A stretch of DNA of 39,660 bases from Terrimonas sp. (GTDB lineage: Bacteria > Bacteroidota > Bacteroidia > Chitinophagales > Chitinophagaceae), in the NCBI GenBank assembly GCA_016125075.1, contig WGMO01000023.1, forward strand, positions 1-39,660, written 5' to 3'. The translations under genes were made by a program, and so were the position numbers. This document shows, one piece after another, positions 32,666 through 39,660 of this stretch; the first letter of the stretch is position 1, and each line of letters starts with the position of its first letter. Under the pieces are notes generated by a model. The model ran no database searches and was not told the DNA's origin. It saw nothing but the letters and a program-made list of their open reading frames with translations.

Positions 32666-33034
32666 ATGGAAAGCAAATTTGAAGATTTCGACGAATTCGT
32701 AAACCGGGTAAAAGAATATATCCATATCCGGATTGCTTTATTCAAAATCGGTGCCGCTGAAAAAGGCGCAAAGCTGGCAAGTAAAATCATGGCCAAATTC
32801 GTGATAGCGATCATGATCATGATGGCCATGTTATTTGCCAGTTTTGCTTTAGCGATTTGGTTATCCAATATAACCGGAAGGCCCTCTTTGGGCTTTCTCA
32901 TTATGGCCGGCGCCTACCTGATCCTGGCGGTTATTTTGATCTCCCTGAAGAAAAGACTGCGTTTTACTGGAATCATGAATGAATTTATATCCCAACTTTT
33001 TAAAGAAGAAGATGATGATGGCATTGAAGATTAA
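32666..33034 (+). CDS. Phage-holin superfamily III-like (YqjE/DUF1469) membrane protein
   Basis: 122 residues: an N-terminal amphipathic helix (MESKFEDFDEFVNRVKEYIH), then two membrane helices (KFVIAIMIMMAMLFASFALAIW, FLIMAGAYLILAVILISL) and a basic and acidic tail. The order matches YqjE/YqjD stress partners of YtxH genes. The next gene begins inside its last codons. Confidence 0.82.
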   Translation: MESKFEDFDEFVNRVKEYIHIRIALFKIGAAEKGAKLASKIMAKFVIAIMIMMAMLFASFALAIWLSNITGRPSLGFLIMAGAYLILAVILISLKKRLRFTGIMNEFISQLFKEEDDDGIED

Positions 33035-33314
33035 AACCCTAGGCCAACTCAGGGCTGAAAAAAAGAAACTGGTGGCAAGACAAAACGAATTGGAAAATCA
33101 TTTCCAAACGGAGTTAGAAGAATTAAAAAGAACCATCAGCCCGAAAATACAGCTTGCCAGGCTCATCGCCTACCTGATGAACAGAAAAAAAAGAAAGGAA
33201 AGGGCCGAAGATCTATTCGCAGATACCGTTGCTGAAATGGCCGCAAAATATGCCAGGCAGTTCACTGTTATGGCCGAAGAGAAATTCAGGAATTGGTTCC
33301 ACCATAAATCCTAA
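33012..33314 (+). CDS. Small basic coiled-coil protein
   Basis: About 100 residues; three ATG codons in a row (33012, 33015, 33018), with a purine-rich stretch before them. The frame overlaps the holin-like stop by 23 bp. The sequence KTLGQLRAEKKKLVARQNEL followed by a Glu-rich helix is an amphipathic coiled coil, with a basic block MNRKKRKER in the middle. Typical third gene after YtxH and YqjE-like genes. Function unknown; the gene is likely real from position and codon pattern. Confidence 0.7.
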   Translation: MMMALKIKTLGQLRAEKKKLVARQNELENHFQTELEELKRTISPKIQLARLIAYLMNRKKRKERAEDLFADTVAEMAAKYARQFTVMAEEKFRNWFHHKS

Positions 33315-33372
33315 TACTGTGATGGCTGATGGAGAGAGAGCCAACATTTAATTCACCTTAAAAATACCAATA

Positions 33373-33594
33373 ATGAGTGTTGTAAAAGTAATCGAACTGA
33401 TGGCGGATTCGAAGAAAAGCTGGGAAGATGCCATCCAGACAGCAGTTTTAAAAGCCGGAAAAACCATACACAATATAAAATCCGTGTGGGTACAGGATCA
33501 AAGTGCTACGATCGTCAACAATAAGGTCAGTGAGTACCGGGTTACCCTGAAATTAAGCTTTGAGCTTGACCAACCCCTGCCTGCAAAAAAATAA
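33373..33594 (+). CDS. Dodecin-family flavin-binding protein
   Basis: 73 residues: MSVVKVIELMADSKKSWEDA, then VLKAGKTIHNIKSVWVQDQS and a final strand pair EYRVTLKLSFEL. This is the dodecin pattern (S..SWEDA, W in the conserved VWV block that stacks on flavin). Dodecins form 12-mers that store or buffer FMN/riboflavin. Stands alone, 58 bp after the coiled-coil gene; no convincing operator. Confidence 0.9.
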   Translation: MSVVKVIELMADSKKSWEDAIQTAVLKAGKTIHNIKSVWVQDQSATIVNNKVSEYRVTLKLSFELDQPLPAKK

Positions 33595-33676
33595 CGGATT
33601 TTCCCAGGGAAACAGATCATAGATTCATTTTCCTGTAGAAAGAAAACCTGATAGAGTTTTGCAATATCAAGAGGAA

Positions 33677-34687
33677 TCAGTTTCCCCGGATACGCCTGAT
33701 CAGGCCCTTTATGACTGCCAGGTTCCAACCTTCAAAACGCCCTCTTTGCACAACGAGCCTGTTATCGTCCGGGTGCTGAAGAAAATAATGAAATACAAAT
33801 TTCTGCCGGGGCTGGTCCCACCCGATGATCTGTCCAAAACGGAGGTCGTTAAATACCAGGGTATCATGCCATTTTTCCACCGTATAAAATTGCCGGGAAA
33901 ACCGGATTAGTTTTTGTACATCCTCATGATCGGAAACGGTTTCTAACAAGGAGTCATTCCTGGGGAAAAAGTTAAAATCGATATGCTCCCTTTTGTCAAA
34001 AACAGAATGGAACCCAACATAATATCCACTATCATTACCGGAAACCACATACCATAACCAGTTTTGCAGGGGAGCCGGTGTGGTGAAATATCGTTGATGC
34101 GGAATCTCCTGTTTTTGGAAGATCTGCCTTACCGATCTATCTGTACTGATTTTATTAAAAATGCAATACCCGAGGTATAGAAAAGGAAGCAGGATACCCA
34201 TTCTCCACCAGTATTTTCGTTTGGGACTAAACGGGGATAAGATCAGCAGCATCAGGAAAGCGATACCGGGCCACACTGAAAAGAATGGATCCGCCACATA
34301 GATGGCATTCAGGGAATACCGCTGGTGGTTAAAGGGCTCGAACCAGCCGATTCCATAATTATTAAAGCCATCTATGAATAAATGTAAAAGTATACTGGTC
34401 AAAAAAAACAGCGCCCATTTCCGGAAATGGATATTGTGGGGCCGATGTACCCTTTCGGCTACAAGCGCCAATACCGGCACGATCAATACAACAAATAAAA
34501 GAGAATGGGTGAACCCCCTATGTGCCAGCAAACTTTCGGGTGTATTTAACCATAAGCCCGATACAAAATCAATATCGGGCACGGATTGCGCCAAAGCCCC
34601 CCAGAACATGGCTTTTTTGCCAAAACCTCTTTCGAAATAGGCTTCGCCGATACAAGCGCCTAAAGCAATATGTGTTATGGAATCCAA
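33677..34687 (-). CDS. Membrane-bound metal-dependent hydrolase, YdjM/DUF457-like
   Basis: 336 residues. MDSITHIALGACIGEAYFER is the diagnostic start, with H6 as a metal ligand and the DID of VPDIDFVSGLW next. HRGFTHSLLF has further His residues near 56-60. Five to six hydrophobic helices in the first 190 residues, then a soluble C-terminal part. Uncharacterised family of inner membrane putative hydrolases. Convergent with dodecin and in line with the USP genes; a short N5 palindrome is upstream but is not counted as an operator. Confidence 0.85.
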   Translation of the reverse strand: MDSITHIALGACIGEAYFERGFGKKAMFWGALAQSVPDIDFVSGLWLNTPESLLAHRGFTHSLLFVVLIVPVLALVAERVHRPHNIHFRKWALFFLTSILLHLFIDGFNNYGIGWFEPFNHQRYSLNAIYVADPFFSVWPGIAFLMLLILSPFSPKRKYWWRMGILLPFLYLGYCIFNKISTDRSVRQIFQKQEIPHQRYFTTPAPLQNWLWYVVSGNDSGYYVGFHSVFDKREHIDFNFFPRNDSLLETVSDHEDVQKLIRFSRQFYTVEKWHDTLVFNDLRFGQIIGWDQPRQKFVFHYFLQHPDDNRLVVQRGRFEGWNLAVIKGLIRRIRGN

Positions 34688-34771
34688 AAATTTGTTGCTT
34701 CCTGAAAATTATTGAATAAGATTTGACCTGTTCAAAAATATTTCATTATTATTGAACGGTTAAAAAGGGAA

Positions 34772-35611
34772 TCATTTATTATGGGCAATAAAAAGGGGCA
34801 TTTTCACTTCTTTCATGAGCCTGTCTGCCATACTTGCCCGGAACCAACGGGAGACCTCGCTCCTGCGGTAAGCACCTAAAACGATCAGGGCATTTCCTTT
34901 TTGCTCCTTGATCCTGTTCACGATCTCCTCTTCGGCGATCCCCTTCAGCACGGTGTATTTTGCCTGGGGGAAATGGCGTTTCATGAACTCTTTCATCAGT
35001 TCATTATCCGGCAAATGGAGGTCTTTACTCATTTCCTTGACGGATATCACCTCGGCCGGTAAAGCAGTCAGTGTAGGCAACAGATAACAGAACATTTTGA
35101 CGGCATAAACAGAATTGGGTTCCCCGTCATATAACAGGATGATCTTATCAATTGGCCGATGCCTGGGAGGAGCTAAGAATACGGGGCATTGCACATTCCC
35201 TAACACTTCACGGACAAACCGGGTCGGCAGTTTCTGGTTATAATGGGTGAAAGTCTCTTTGGCATCGATGACAAGCAGGTCGGCATAAATACTTTCATGC
35301 ATCAATTCCCTCAATGCAATATGACGGTCATGATGAATGGAATGCTCGATCCCTGCCTTACGGCAGGAGTTGTCAAAATGAAGCGCTGCTTTTTTCCGGG
35401 TTTGCTGGTCCTTATCATCCAAAATTTTCAATTTATCTTCTGCAACCCCTTCTGTTTTCAATAATTCATAAATCTTATAGCTGGTATAGGTCATATCATC
35501 CAGGAATACCCCCACCAGGTGTGTATTGTTCTGACGGGCCAGCTCAATGGCATATTTGCTGGTGCTTTCTGAAAATTTCAAGCCATCAAATGCGGCAATG
35601 ATCTTGTTCAT
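34772..35611 (-). CDS. Universal stress protein (UspA), tandem-domain, USP1
   Basis: 279 residues, enough for two Usp domains, the first MNKIIAAFDGLKFSESTSKYAIELARQN and the second around HRPIDKIILLYDGEPNSVYAVKMFCYLLP. The C-terminal end reads VLGAYRRSEVSRWFRASMAD; the strict ATP-binding G-2x-G-9x-G(S/T) is not kept. Lies 10 bp downstream of USP2, so same operon. Domain 1 has DADLLVID-like ADLLVIDAKE. Cytoplasmic. Confidence 0.9.
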   Translation of the reverse strand: MNKIIAAFDGLKFSESTSKYAIELARQNNTHLVGVFLDDMTYTSYKIYELLKTEGVAEDKLKILDDKDQQTRKKAALHFDNSCRKAGIEHSIHHDRHIALRELMHESIYADLLVIDAKETFTHYNQKLPTRFVREVLGNVQCPVFLAPPRHRPIDKIILLYDGEPNSVYAVKMFCYLLPTLTALPAEVISVKEMSKDLHLPDNELMKEFMKRHFPQAKYTVLKGIAEEEIVNRIKEQKGNALIVLGAYRRSEVSRWFRASMADRLMKEVKMPLFIAHNK

Positions 35612-35621
35612 AGTTGGCTTT

Positions 35622-36461
35622 TTAACGGTGTGTGATGAAAAAAGGGAGTGTCAATGTCTTGATAAGTAGCCCGGCCTTACTTTTTTTGAAGAACCTGGAA
35701 AGTTCGCTCCGGCCATAGCCACCCATGACTACAAATGCATGCTTTCGGGTATACAGGTATTGCAGCAGGTTACCCGGCACATCGCCTTCTGTAGTATAAA
35801 AATTGAAATTGGTATAATGTTTTTTGATCCATTCTTTAAACTTATAATGATCAGATTCCGTTTGTTCGCCGATGGGATGAACACGAAAAACAATTGTTCT
35901 CTTATCCTTCAATTCCGGAAAAAGGTAGGTAAACTGTTTAATGGCAAAAATGGACGACGGGGTGCCATTATAAGTGAAAACAATTTCATCGATGCCCTCA
36001 AATGATTCGGGGGCAACAATCACAGGGCATTCAGCTTCTTTTAAGATGTCTTTTACAAAGGCAGAAGGCACTCCTTCATATCTTTTACGAAAAGAGGTTG
36101 CGGCATCTACGATGATCATATCAGCAAACCTGCTTTCTTCGATCATTTCATGGGCGGGCAGACCCTTGTCGCGGTGCAGGTTAAAATCAATACCTTTTTT
36201 GAAACTGGTTTCCCGCATGATAGCGATATGTTCCTCCACCCGGTTTTGCTTCAGCTGGTAGGCGTCGGAAGTCTTGTCCAGTTCCCATTCCAGAAAATGC
36301 TGCCCTGACATTTCTTTCAGAACAGGTCGTTCATCTGCCACCAGGTTTTCCAGAAAAACACCTGTAATCCCGGAATGGGACAAACCGGCAATAAAACAGG
36401 AAAAATCGAGTGCTGAAAGATCAGGCTGCAGGGCATCTATGGCTAGCAATATCTTTTTCAT
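35622..36461 (-). CDS. Universal stress protein (UspA), tandem-domain, USP2
   Basis: 279 residues, homologous to USP1 and to the broken USP3 (similar positions of ADMIIVDA, AECPVIVAPE, TYNGTPSSIFAIKQFTYLFPEL). The end reads VMGGYGRSELSRFFKKSKAG. An AFK... ligand is not identifiable. Promoter: TAGCTTTG (minus strand, 36474-36481) matches TAnnTTTG exactly, 33 bp from the centre of the operator at 36503-36518. Confidence 0.92.
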   Translation of the reverse strand: MKKILLAIDALQPDLSALDFSCFIAGLSHSGITGVFLENLVADERPVLKEMSGQHFLEWELDKTSDAYQLKQNRVEEHIAIMRETSFKKGIDFNLHRDKGLPAHEMIEESRFADMIIVDAATSFRKRYEGVPSAFVKDILKEAECPVIVAPESFEGIDEIVFTYNGTPSSIFAIKQFTYLFPELKDKRTIVFRVHPIGEQTESDHYKFKEWIKKHYTNFNFYTTEGDVPGNLLQYLYTRKHAFVVMGGYGRSELSRFFKKSKAGLLIKTLTLPFFITHR

Positions 36462-36473
36462 AACCCTTTTTTA

Positions 36474-36481
36474 CAAAGCTA
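36474..36481 (-). promoter_or_regulatory. -7 box TAGCTTTG of the USP2-USP1 operon
   Basis: Exact match to the Bacteroidota TAnnTTTG box, about 13-20 bp before the start codon of USP2 and 33 bp from the centre of the nearest operator, so the operator would be near -41 of the transcript. Confidence 0.65.
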
Positions 36482-36502
36482 TCCCTAAAAACCTCCGGGA
36501 AT

Positions 36503-36540
36503 AATGACAGGCATTAGCAAGCCCGGTGATTGCCATCAAA
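36503..36540 (-). promoter_or_regulatory. Tandem Crp-like operator, USP2-USP1 promoter
   Basis: AATGA-CAGGCA-TTAGC (36503-36518, right arm weak) and GGTGA-TTGCCA-TCAAA (36525-36540), starts 22 bp apart. The nearer is centred 49.5 bp before the USP2 start. The second overlaps the T-run of the USP3 terminator. Confidence 0.75.
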
Positions 36541-36561
36541 AAAGCCGGTATATACCGGCTT
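36536..36561 (-). terminator. Rho-independent terminator of USP3
   Basis: AAGCCGGTATATACCGGCTT (36542-36561) is a perfect 20-bp palindrome. On the minus strand it is followed by a short T-run (TTTT, then GATGG). It lies 41 bp after the USP3 stop and partly overlaps the operator of USP2. Confidence 0.75.
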
Positions 36562-36601
36562 GAACAAGATTGAATTACGCAAATGTCATTTTACTTTTCC
36601 A

Positions 36602-37423
36602 TCATACATGGGTAACAAATACCGGAATCTTGTGTTCCAGGATCAGATCATTGATAAAACTTTTCCTGAAGAGTTGGGAAAAGCCGGAACGACCATAGGA
36701 CCCGGAAACCAGTAGGGTGGCCTTTCTTCCTTCCAGCCATTCTTTAACCCCCCGGTAAGGGTTTGTTTCCAATTTAAAAAAGGCCAGATCTGGATAATGC
36801 CTGGCTGCCAGTTCCTCCAGGTAGTCCTGGTCCGGAAACTCGATCTTGTCATTTTCATCTGCATAAACCAACACGGTTTTTTTATGCGAAAGAACCGGGA
36901 AAAGGTAAGAGAACTGCTTGATCGCGTACACAGATGATTCGCTGCCATCGTAAGCCAGTACAATTTTCTCGGGATATTCATATTCTTCCGGAACAACGAC
37001 CACCGGGCACTCGGCATCATGCAAAATCGTTTTCAGGTAAGTATTTGGCTTACCCCCCAGGTCTTTATAAAAGACTTCCCCGCCAATGATCAGCAAATCG
37101 GCAAACCTCGTTTCTTTTTTAAGTTCCGGTAACACGAAATTATCGGTATCCTTATGGACCCTGAATTCGATATCATTCCTGATACAAAGGGTTTCAAACT
37201 ATTCAATACTTTTTTCCAGGATCGCTTCATTGTTAGTTTCCGAAACCGGGATGATCACCGGGGCAACCGTTCCCCCGTCAAAAACTCCGAAATTGGCATA
37301 TTCCACTTCCGGCAGGAAAATTCCGGTCAATAAGATTTTTTCCACTTCATTCATATTCTTGGCAAATTCAAAAGCACCGGAGGAGAAATTACCCCCCTCA
37401 AATGCGAATAATATCTTTTTCAT
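36602..37423 (-). pseudogene. Universal stress protein USP3, broken by an in-frame TAG
   Basis: The frame from ATG 37423 is open for 74 codons (MKKILFAFEGGNFSSGAFEF...ILEKSIE), meets TAG at 37199-37201 and continues in the same frame with FETLCIRNDIEF and a full second domain (ADLLIIGGE, AECPVVVVPEE, AYDGSESSVYAIKQFSYLFPVL, GSYGRSGFSQLFRKS) to 36602. Total 273 sense codons, equal to USP1/USP2 length. So one base change (for example CAG or AAG to TAG) breaks it. No frameshift. Separate internal start at 37135 could still express the second domain (177 residues). Could be a true pseudogene, a sequencing error or a readthrough site. Operators upstream at 37471-37529 and the terminator downstream are intact. 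Confidence 0.88.
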
Positions 37424-37470
37424 ACCCTTGATTTATTTTTTAAAAATAGCCAAACGGGCAGGCTGTTTAC

Positions 37471-37529
37471 AATGATAACGGGCAATCCATTCAATGACAG
37501 CAGTCAATGCGATAATGACCCGTGTACAA
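37471..37529 (-). promoter_or_regulatory. Three phased Crp-like operators, USP3 promoter
   Basis: AATGA half-sites start at 37471, 37493 and 37514 (22 and 21 bp apart): AATGA-TAACGG-GCAAT, AATGA-CAGCAG-TCAAT and AATGA-CCCGTG-TACAA. The middle site is the best. The nearest is centred 55.5 bp before the start codon 37423. A TATTTTTA box (minus, 37441-37448) lies 34 bp from it. Confidence 0.65.
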
Positions 37530-37855
37530 TGAACCCTGCCTGAATCAATACCAATAACCAATTACAGCAAACTGTTTTCACCGCTTATTAATAGTCAATA
37601 CTGGTAAGGAATACCTAAAAATGTTTATAGAACAATTCCGGGCCTGAAGATCGCTGGATTGTCAGCTCCTTTCAACTGAATAACTGTATTCCTTTATCAA
37701 AAAAATATTCACAGGGATATTCCCGGTCATGGGATGTGATAAATCCCTGTGCTGATACAATTTTCTACTAAGCATATCCGTTTATGTGAATTGCTATGTT
37801 TACTACGTAGTGTTTTGAGGGGTGACCATAAGTGACTCCTTTTAAATGAATTAAA
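37530..37855 (+). other. Long untranslated leader of the repeat-protein gene
   Basis: 326 bp without a gene. It has an inverted repeat CACAGGGAT (37710-37718) / ATCCCTGTG (37743-37751) with 24 bp between, a perfect 10-bp palindrome ACTACGTAGT (37802-37811), and a TAGTGTTTTG stretch right after it that resembles a -7 box. It should contain the promoter of the gene at 37856. No AATGA-N6-TCATT site seen. Confidence 0.5.
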
Positions 37856-39660
37856 ATGAAATCCAAGCCAATATCCTTTGCAGGAGCCATCCTCATTGCA
37901 CTGCTGTTTCATGTTCCTACCCAGGCCCAGACCTTTGGCACAAAGGCTTCCGCCGTCTGGATATCTGACTGCAACCAGAGTAATTATTACAATACCTCCG
38001 GCAATGCCATTGACCTGATCGGCCCTTCCGGCAATACATTTTCCAATAATAATTTTGGGGTTCACACTCAAAACTCCGGAACCCTGATCCTTCGTGGGGC
38101 ACAGGTGAAAACATTTAAAAACCCGGCTACTTCCAATGTATGCAGTGTGCGGATGTATTACAGGGTCTACCTGCAATCAGGTGTTCCCGGTGCTTTTACA
38201 CCGATCGATCTTCCGTTTTTAGAAGATTGCGATGTACCCCTCAGTCAATTTCCTTCCGGCGGCCCCTGCCAGCCCGGTGACCAGAAATGGGAACGTGTCA
38301 TTGCCGACGGGGTAACCACACCCTATGCCCCGGTGAACCTGACCAATCACGCCCCGGGAAATTATGTTCTGGAGGTCTATTATGATGTTACCGGCTCCTC
38401 TTCCGGTACCAGCCTCTGTGATGAGACTGTTACACTGGATAATGGAGGCAGTTATTATAAAGCATTTTTCTCCTTGCAATCACCCACCCTCTCCAGTACG
38501 AACCCCTCCTCCTGCTTTGGCACAGAAGGATCGATCACGATTGGAGGTTTGGTTGCCGGTGCCAGTTACCAGTTATCCTATTCGGATGACGGGACAACGG
38601 TTGGACCTGCCAGTTATACTGCCAATGCTTCCGGGCAAATCATTATTACTGGCCTGAATGCCGGCTTTTATTCCAGTTTCAGCTTAACCATTAACGGATG
38701 CACCACGAACCTTTTTGTAGGGGTGATCCTATCCAATCCCATTTTTGTTCCCACCTTTAGTAATATCCCGGCTTTCTGTGCCGGCACAACAGCACCGGTA
38801 TTACCGGGTACATCCAACAACAGCCTTTCCGGAACCTGGAGCCCAGCAGTAGTTGATAACCAAAATTCAGGCGCTTATACCTTTACGCCCTCCGGCGGGC
38901 AATGTGCTGTTTCCGTCACTATTAATATTACAGTCATACCGAGAACAACACCCAGTTTCCCTTTTGGCACGAGTGCCAGTTTCTGCTCCGGCGCTTCCGT
39001 GCCCACATTGCCCAATACCTCTACCAATGGTATCAATGGTACCTGGAGTCCGTCTGTCATCGATAACATGAATTCCGGTACCTACACCTTTACACCAAAT
39101 GCGGGACAATGTGCCAACAGTACAACACTCACCGTCACCATCAATCCGAATATCACACCCACTTTCCCTTTTGGCACCAGTGCCAGTTTCTGTGCAGGCG
39201 CTTCTGTACCCACCTTACCCAATACCTCGGATAATGGTATCACCGGCACCTGGAGCCCGGCCACGGTCGATAACCAGAATTCCGGTACTTATACATTTAC
39301 ACCAGACGCAGGTCAATGTGCCCTAACGACCAGCTATAGTGTGACCATCAGCCCGAATGTCACGCCAACCTTCCCTTTTGGTACCAGTGCCAGTTTCTGT
39401 GCAGGCGCTTCTGTGCCCACATTACCCAATACCTCTGATAACGGTATCACCGGTACCTGGAGCCCGGCAACTGTCGATAACCAGAATTCCGGTACTTATA
39501 CGTTTACACCTGATGCGGGTCAATGTGCCCTCACGGCCAGCTACAGTGTTACCATCAACCCGAATATCACACCTACTTTTTCTTTTGGAACCAGTGCCAG
39601 TTTCTGTGCAGGTGCTTCCGTGCCTGCATTACCCAATACCTCGGATAATGGTATCACCGG
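37856..39660 (+). CDS. Secreted repeat protein with PKD/Ig-like repeats, 5' part only
   Basis: Open from ATG 37856 to the window edge, over 600 codons with no stop. Signal peptide MKSKPISFAGAILIALLFHV ending TQAQ. Residues about 28-270 are a non-repeated head (ASAVWISDCNQSNYYNTSGN...), possibly a lectin- or Ig-like domain. From about residue 301 the protein is a series of 69-residue Ig/PKD-like repeats: PFGTSASFCAGASVP, LPNTSDNGITGTWSPATVDN, SGTYTFTPDAGQCA. Secreted proteins of this look in Bacteroidota usually end in a type IX sorting domain (CHU_C), outside the window. Cell-surface adhesion or gliding is the likely role. Promoter is not assigned. Confidence 0.85.
   Translation, partial: MKSKPISFAGAILIALLFHVPTQAQTFGTKASAVWISDCNQSNYYNTSGNAIDLIGPSGNTFSNNNFGVHTQNSGTLILRGAQVKTFKNPATSNVCSVRMYYRVYLQSGVPGAFTPIDLPFLEDCDVPLSQFPSGGPCQPGDQKWERVIADGVTTPYAPVNLTNHAPGNYVLEVYYDVTGSSSGTSLCDETVTLDNGGSYYKAFFSLQSPTLSSTNPSSCFGTEGSITIGGLVAGASYQLSYSDDGTTVGPASYTANASGQIIITGLNAGFYSSFSLTINGCTTNLFVGVILSNPIFVPTFSNIPAFCAGTTAPVLPGTSNNSLSGTWSPAVVDNQNSGAYTFTPSGGQCAVSVTINITVIPRTTPSFPFGTSASFCSGASVPTLPNTSTNGINGTWSPSVIDNMNSGTYTFTPNAGQCANSTTLTVTINPNITPTFPFGTSASFCAGASVPTLPNTSDNGITGTWSPATVDNQNSGTYTFTPDAGQCALTTSYSVTISPNVTPTFPFGTSASFCAGASVPTLPNTSDNGITGTWSPATVDNQNSGTYTFTPDAGQCALTASYSVTINPNITPTFSFGTSASFCAGASVPALPNTSDNGIT
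38756..39660 (+). repeat. 207-bp tandem repeats in the surface protein
   Basis: The anchor TTCCCTTTTGG occurs at 38957, 39164, 39371 and (as TTCTTTTGG) 39578, each exactly 207 bp apart (69 codons). An older degenerate copy of 67 codons begins near 38756. The copies starting at 39164 and 39371 are nearly identical at DNA level, so recent duplication or gene conversion is likely. The array continues off the window. Confidence 0.9.

Noticed and set aside
33318..33333. TGTGA-TGGCTG-ATGGA before the dodecin gene
   Set aside because: Only the left arm fits; no partner 22 bp away and no -7 box at the expected place.
34722..34736. TTTGA-CCTGT-TCAAA before the membrane hydrolase gene
   Set aside because: The spacer is 5 bp, not 6, and no tandem partner is visible; perhaps a different site.
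1..39660. tRNA, rRNA or CRISPR arrays
   Set aside because: No cloverleaf-like segment, rRNA-like stretch or spaced identical short repeats were seen; the only regular repeat is the coding 207-bp array.

Overview
The window looks like chromosomal DNA of a Bacteroidota bacterium, probably of the Chitinophagaceae type. The signs are TAnnTTTG-like promoter boxes, few strong Shine-Dalgarno sites, a secreted multi-repeat adhesin-like gene at the right end, and the overall gene families. This placement is an inference from content only.

Region 1 (1-2.4 kb) is accessory DNA. It holds the 3' end of an IS3-type transposase with its probable right terminal repeat, then three small genes (LprI-like, metallo-beta-lactamase-fold, ABM-domain). 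Two long imperfect palindromes behind these genes have the build of integron attC sites, so the genes look like captured cassettes. No integrase gene is in the window. Region 2 (2.5-6.2 kb) has an AraC-type regulator divergent from a PhyH-type dioxygenase, followed by a secreted GH13 alpha-amylase-family enzyme and a possible gene remnant.

Region 3 (6.2-37.5 kb) is one large stress or dormancy island. It starts with a PAS-PAS histidine kinase and an unusual response regulator (receiver + cyclic-nucleotide-binding-like + Crp-type HTH). Then come a lipoprotein, a leftward operon (dienelactone hydrolase, PNPOx-like, membrane protein, phosphoribosyltransferase, cardiolipin-synthase-like, coiled-coil protein, L,D-transpeptidase), a rightward operon (erythromycin-esterase-like, Pro-rich peptide, PEBP, membrane protein, GT35 phosphorylase-like), a CaCA exchanger, an SDR, a small membrane peptide coupled to an unknown protein, AI-2E, Na/Pi symporter, a Pol-beta-type protein, an operon MlaE-MlaF-MlaD-Ca2+ ATPase-PfkB, a YtxH operon, dodecin, a membrane hydrolase, and three universal stress proteins, one broken by an in-frame TAG.

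The main discovery is a shared operator in this island. Eight intergenic regions, serving about ten transcription units, carry tandem 16-bp sites of the form AATGA-N6-TCATT. The two copies are set 22 bp apart in seven regions; the USP3 region has three copies at 22 and 21 bp. The site nearest the gene is usually centred 48-64 bp before the start codon and about 33 bp before a TAnnTTTG-like box, which would place it near -41, with the second near -62. The geometry is that of Crp/FNR-family operators, and the island's own REC-cNMP-HTH regulator is the natural candidate to bind them. The gene set (USPs, PfkB, Ca2+-type ATPase, PRTase, dienelactone hydrolase and erythromycin esterase) recalls the mycobacterial DosR dormancy regulon, built here under a different type of regulator.

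Region 4 (37.5-39.66 kb) is a long leader followed by the 5' part of a secreted protein made of near-identical 69-residue repeats that runs off the window.
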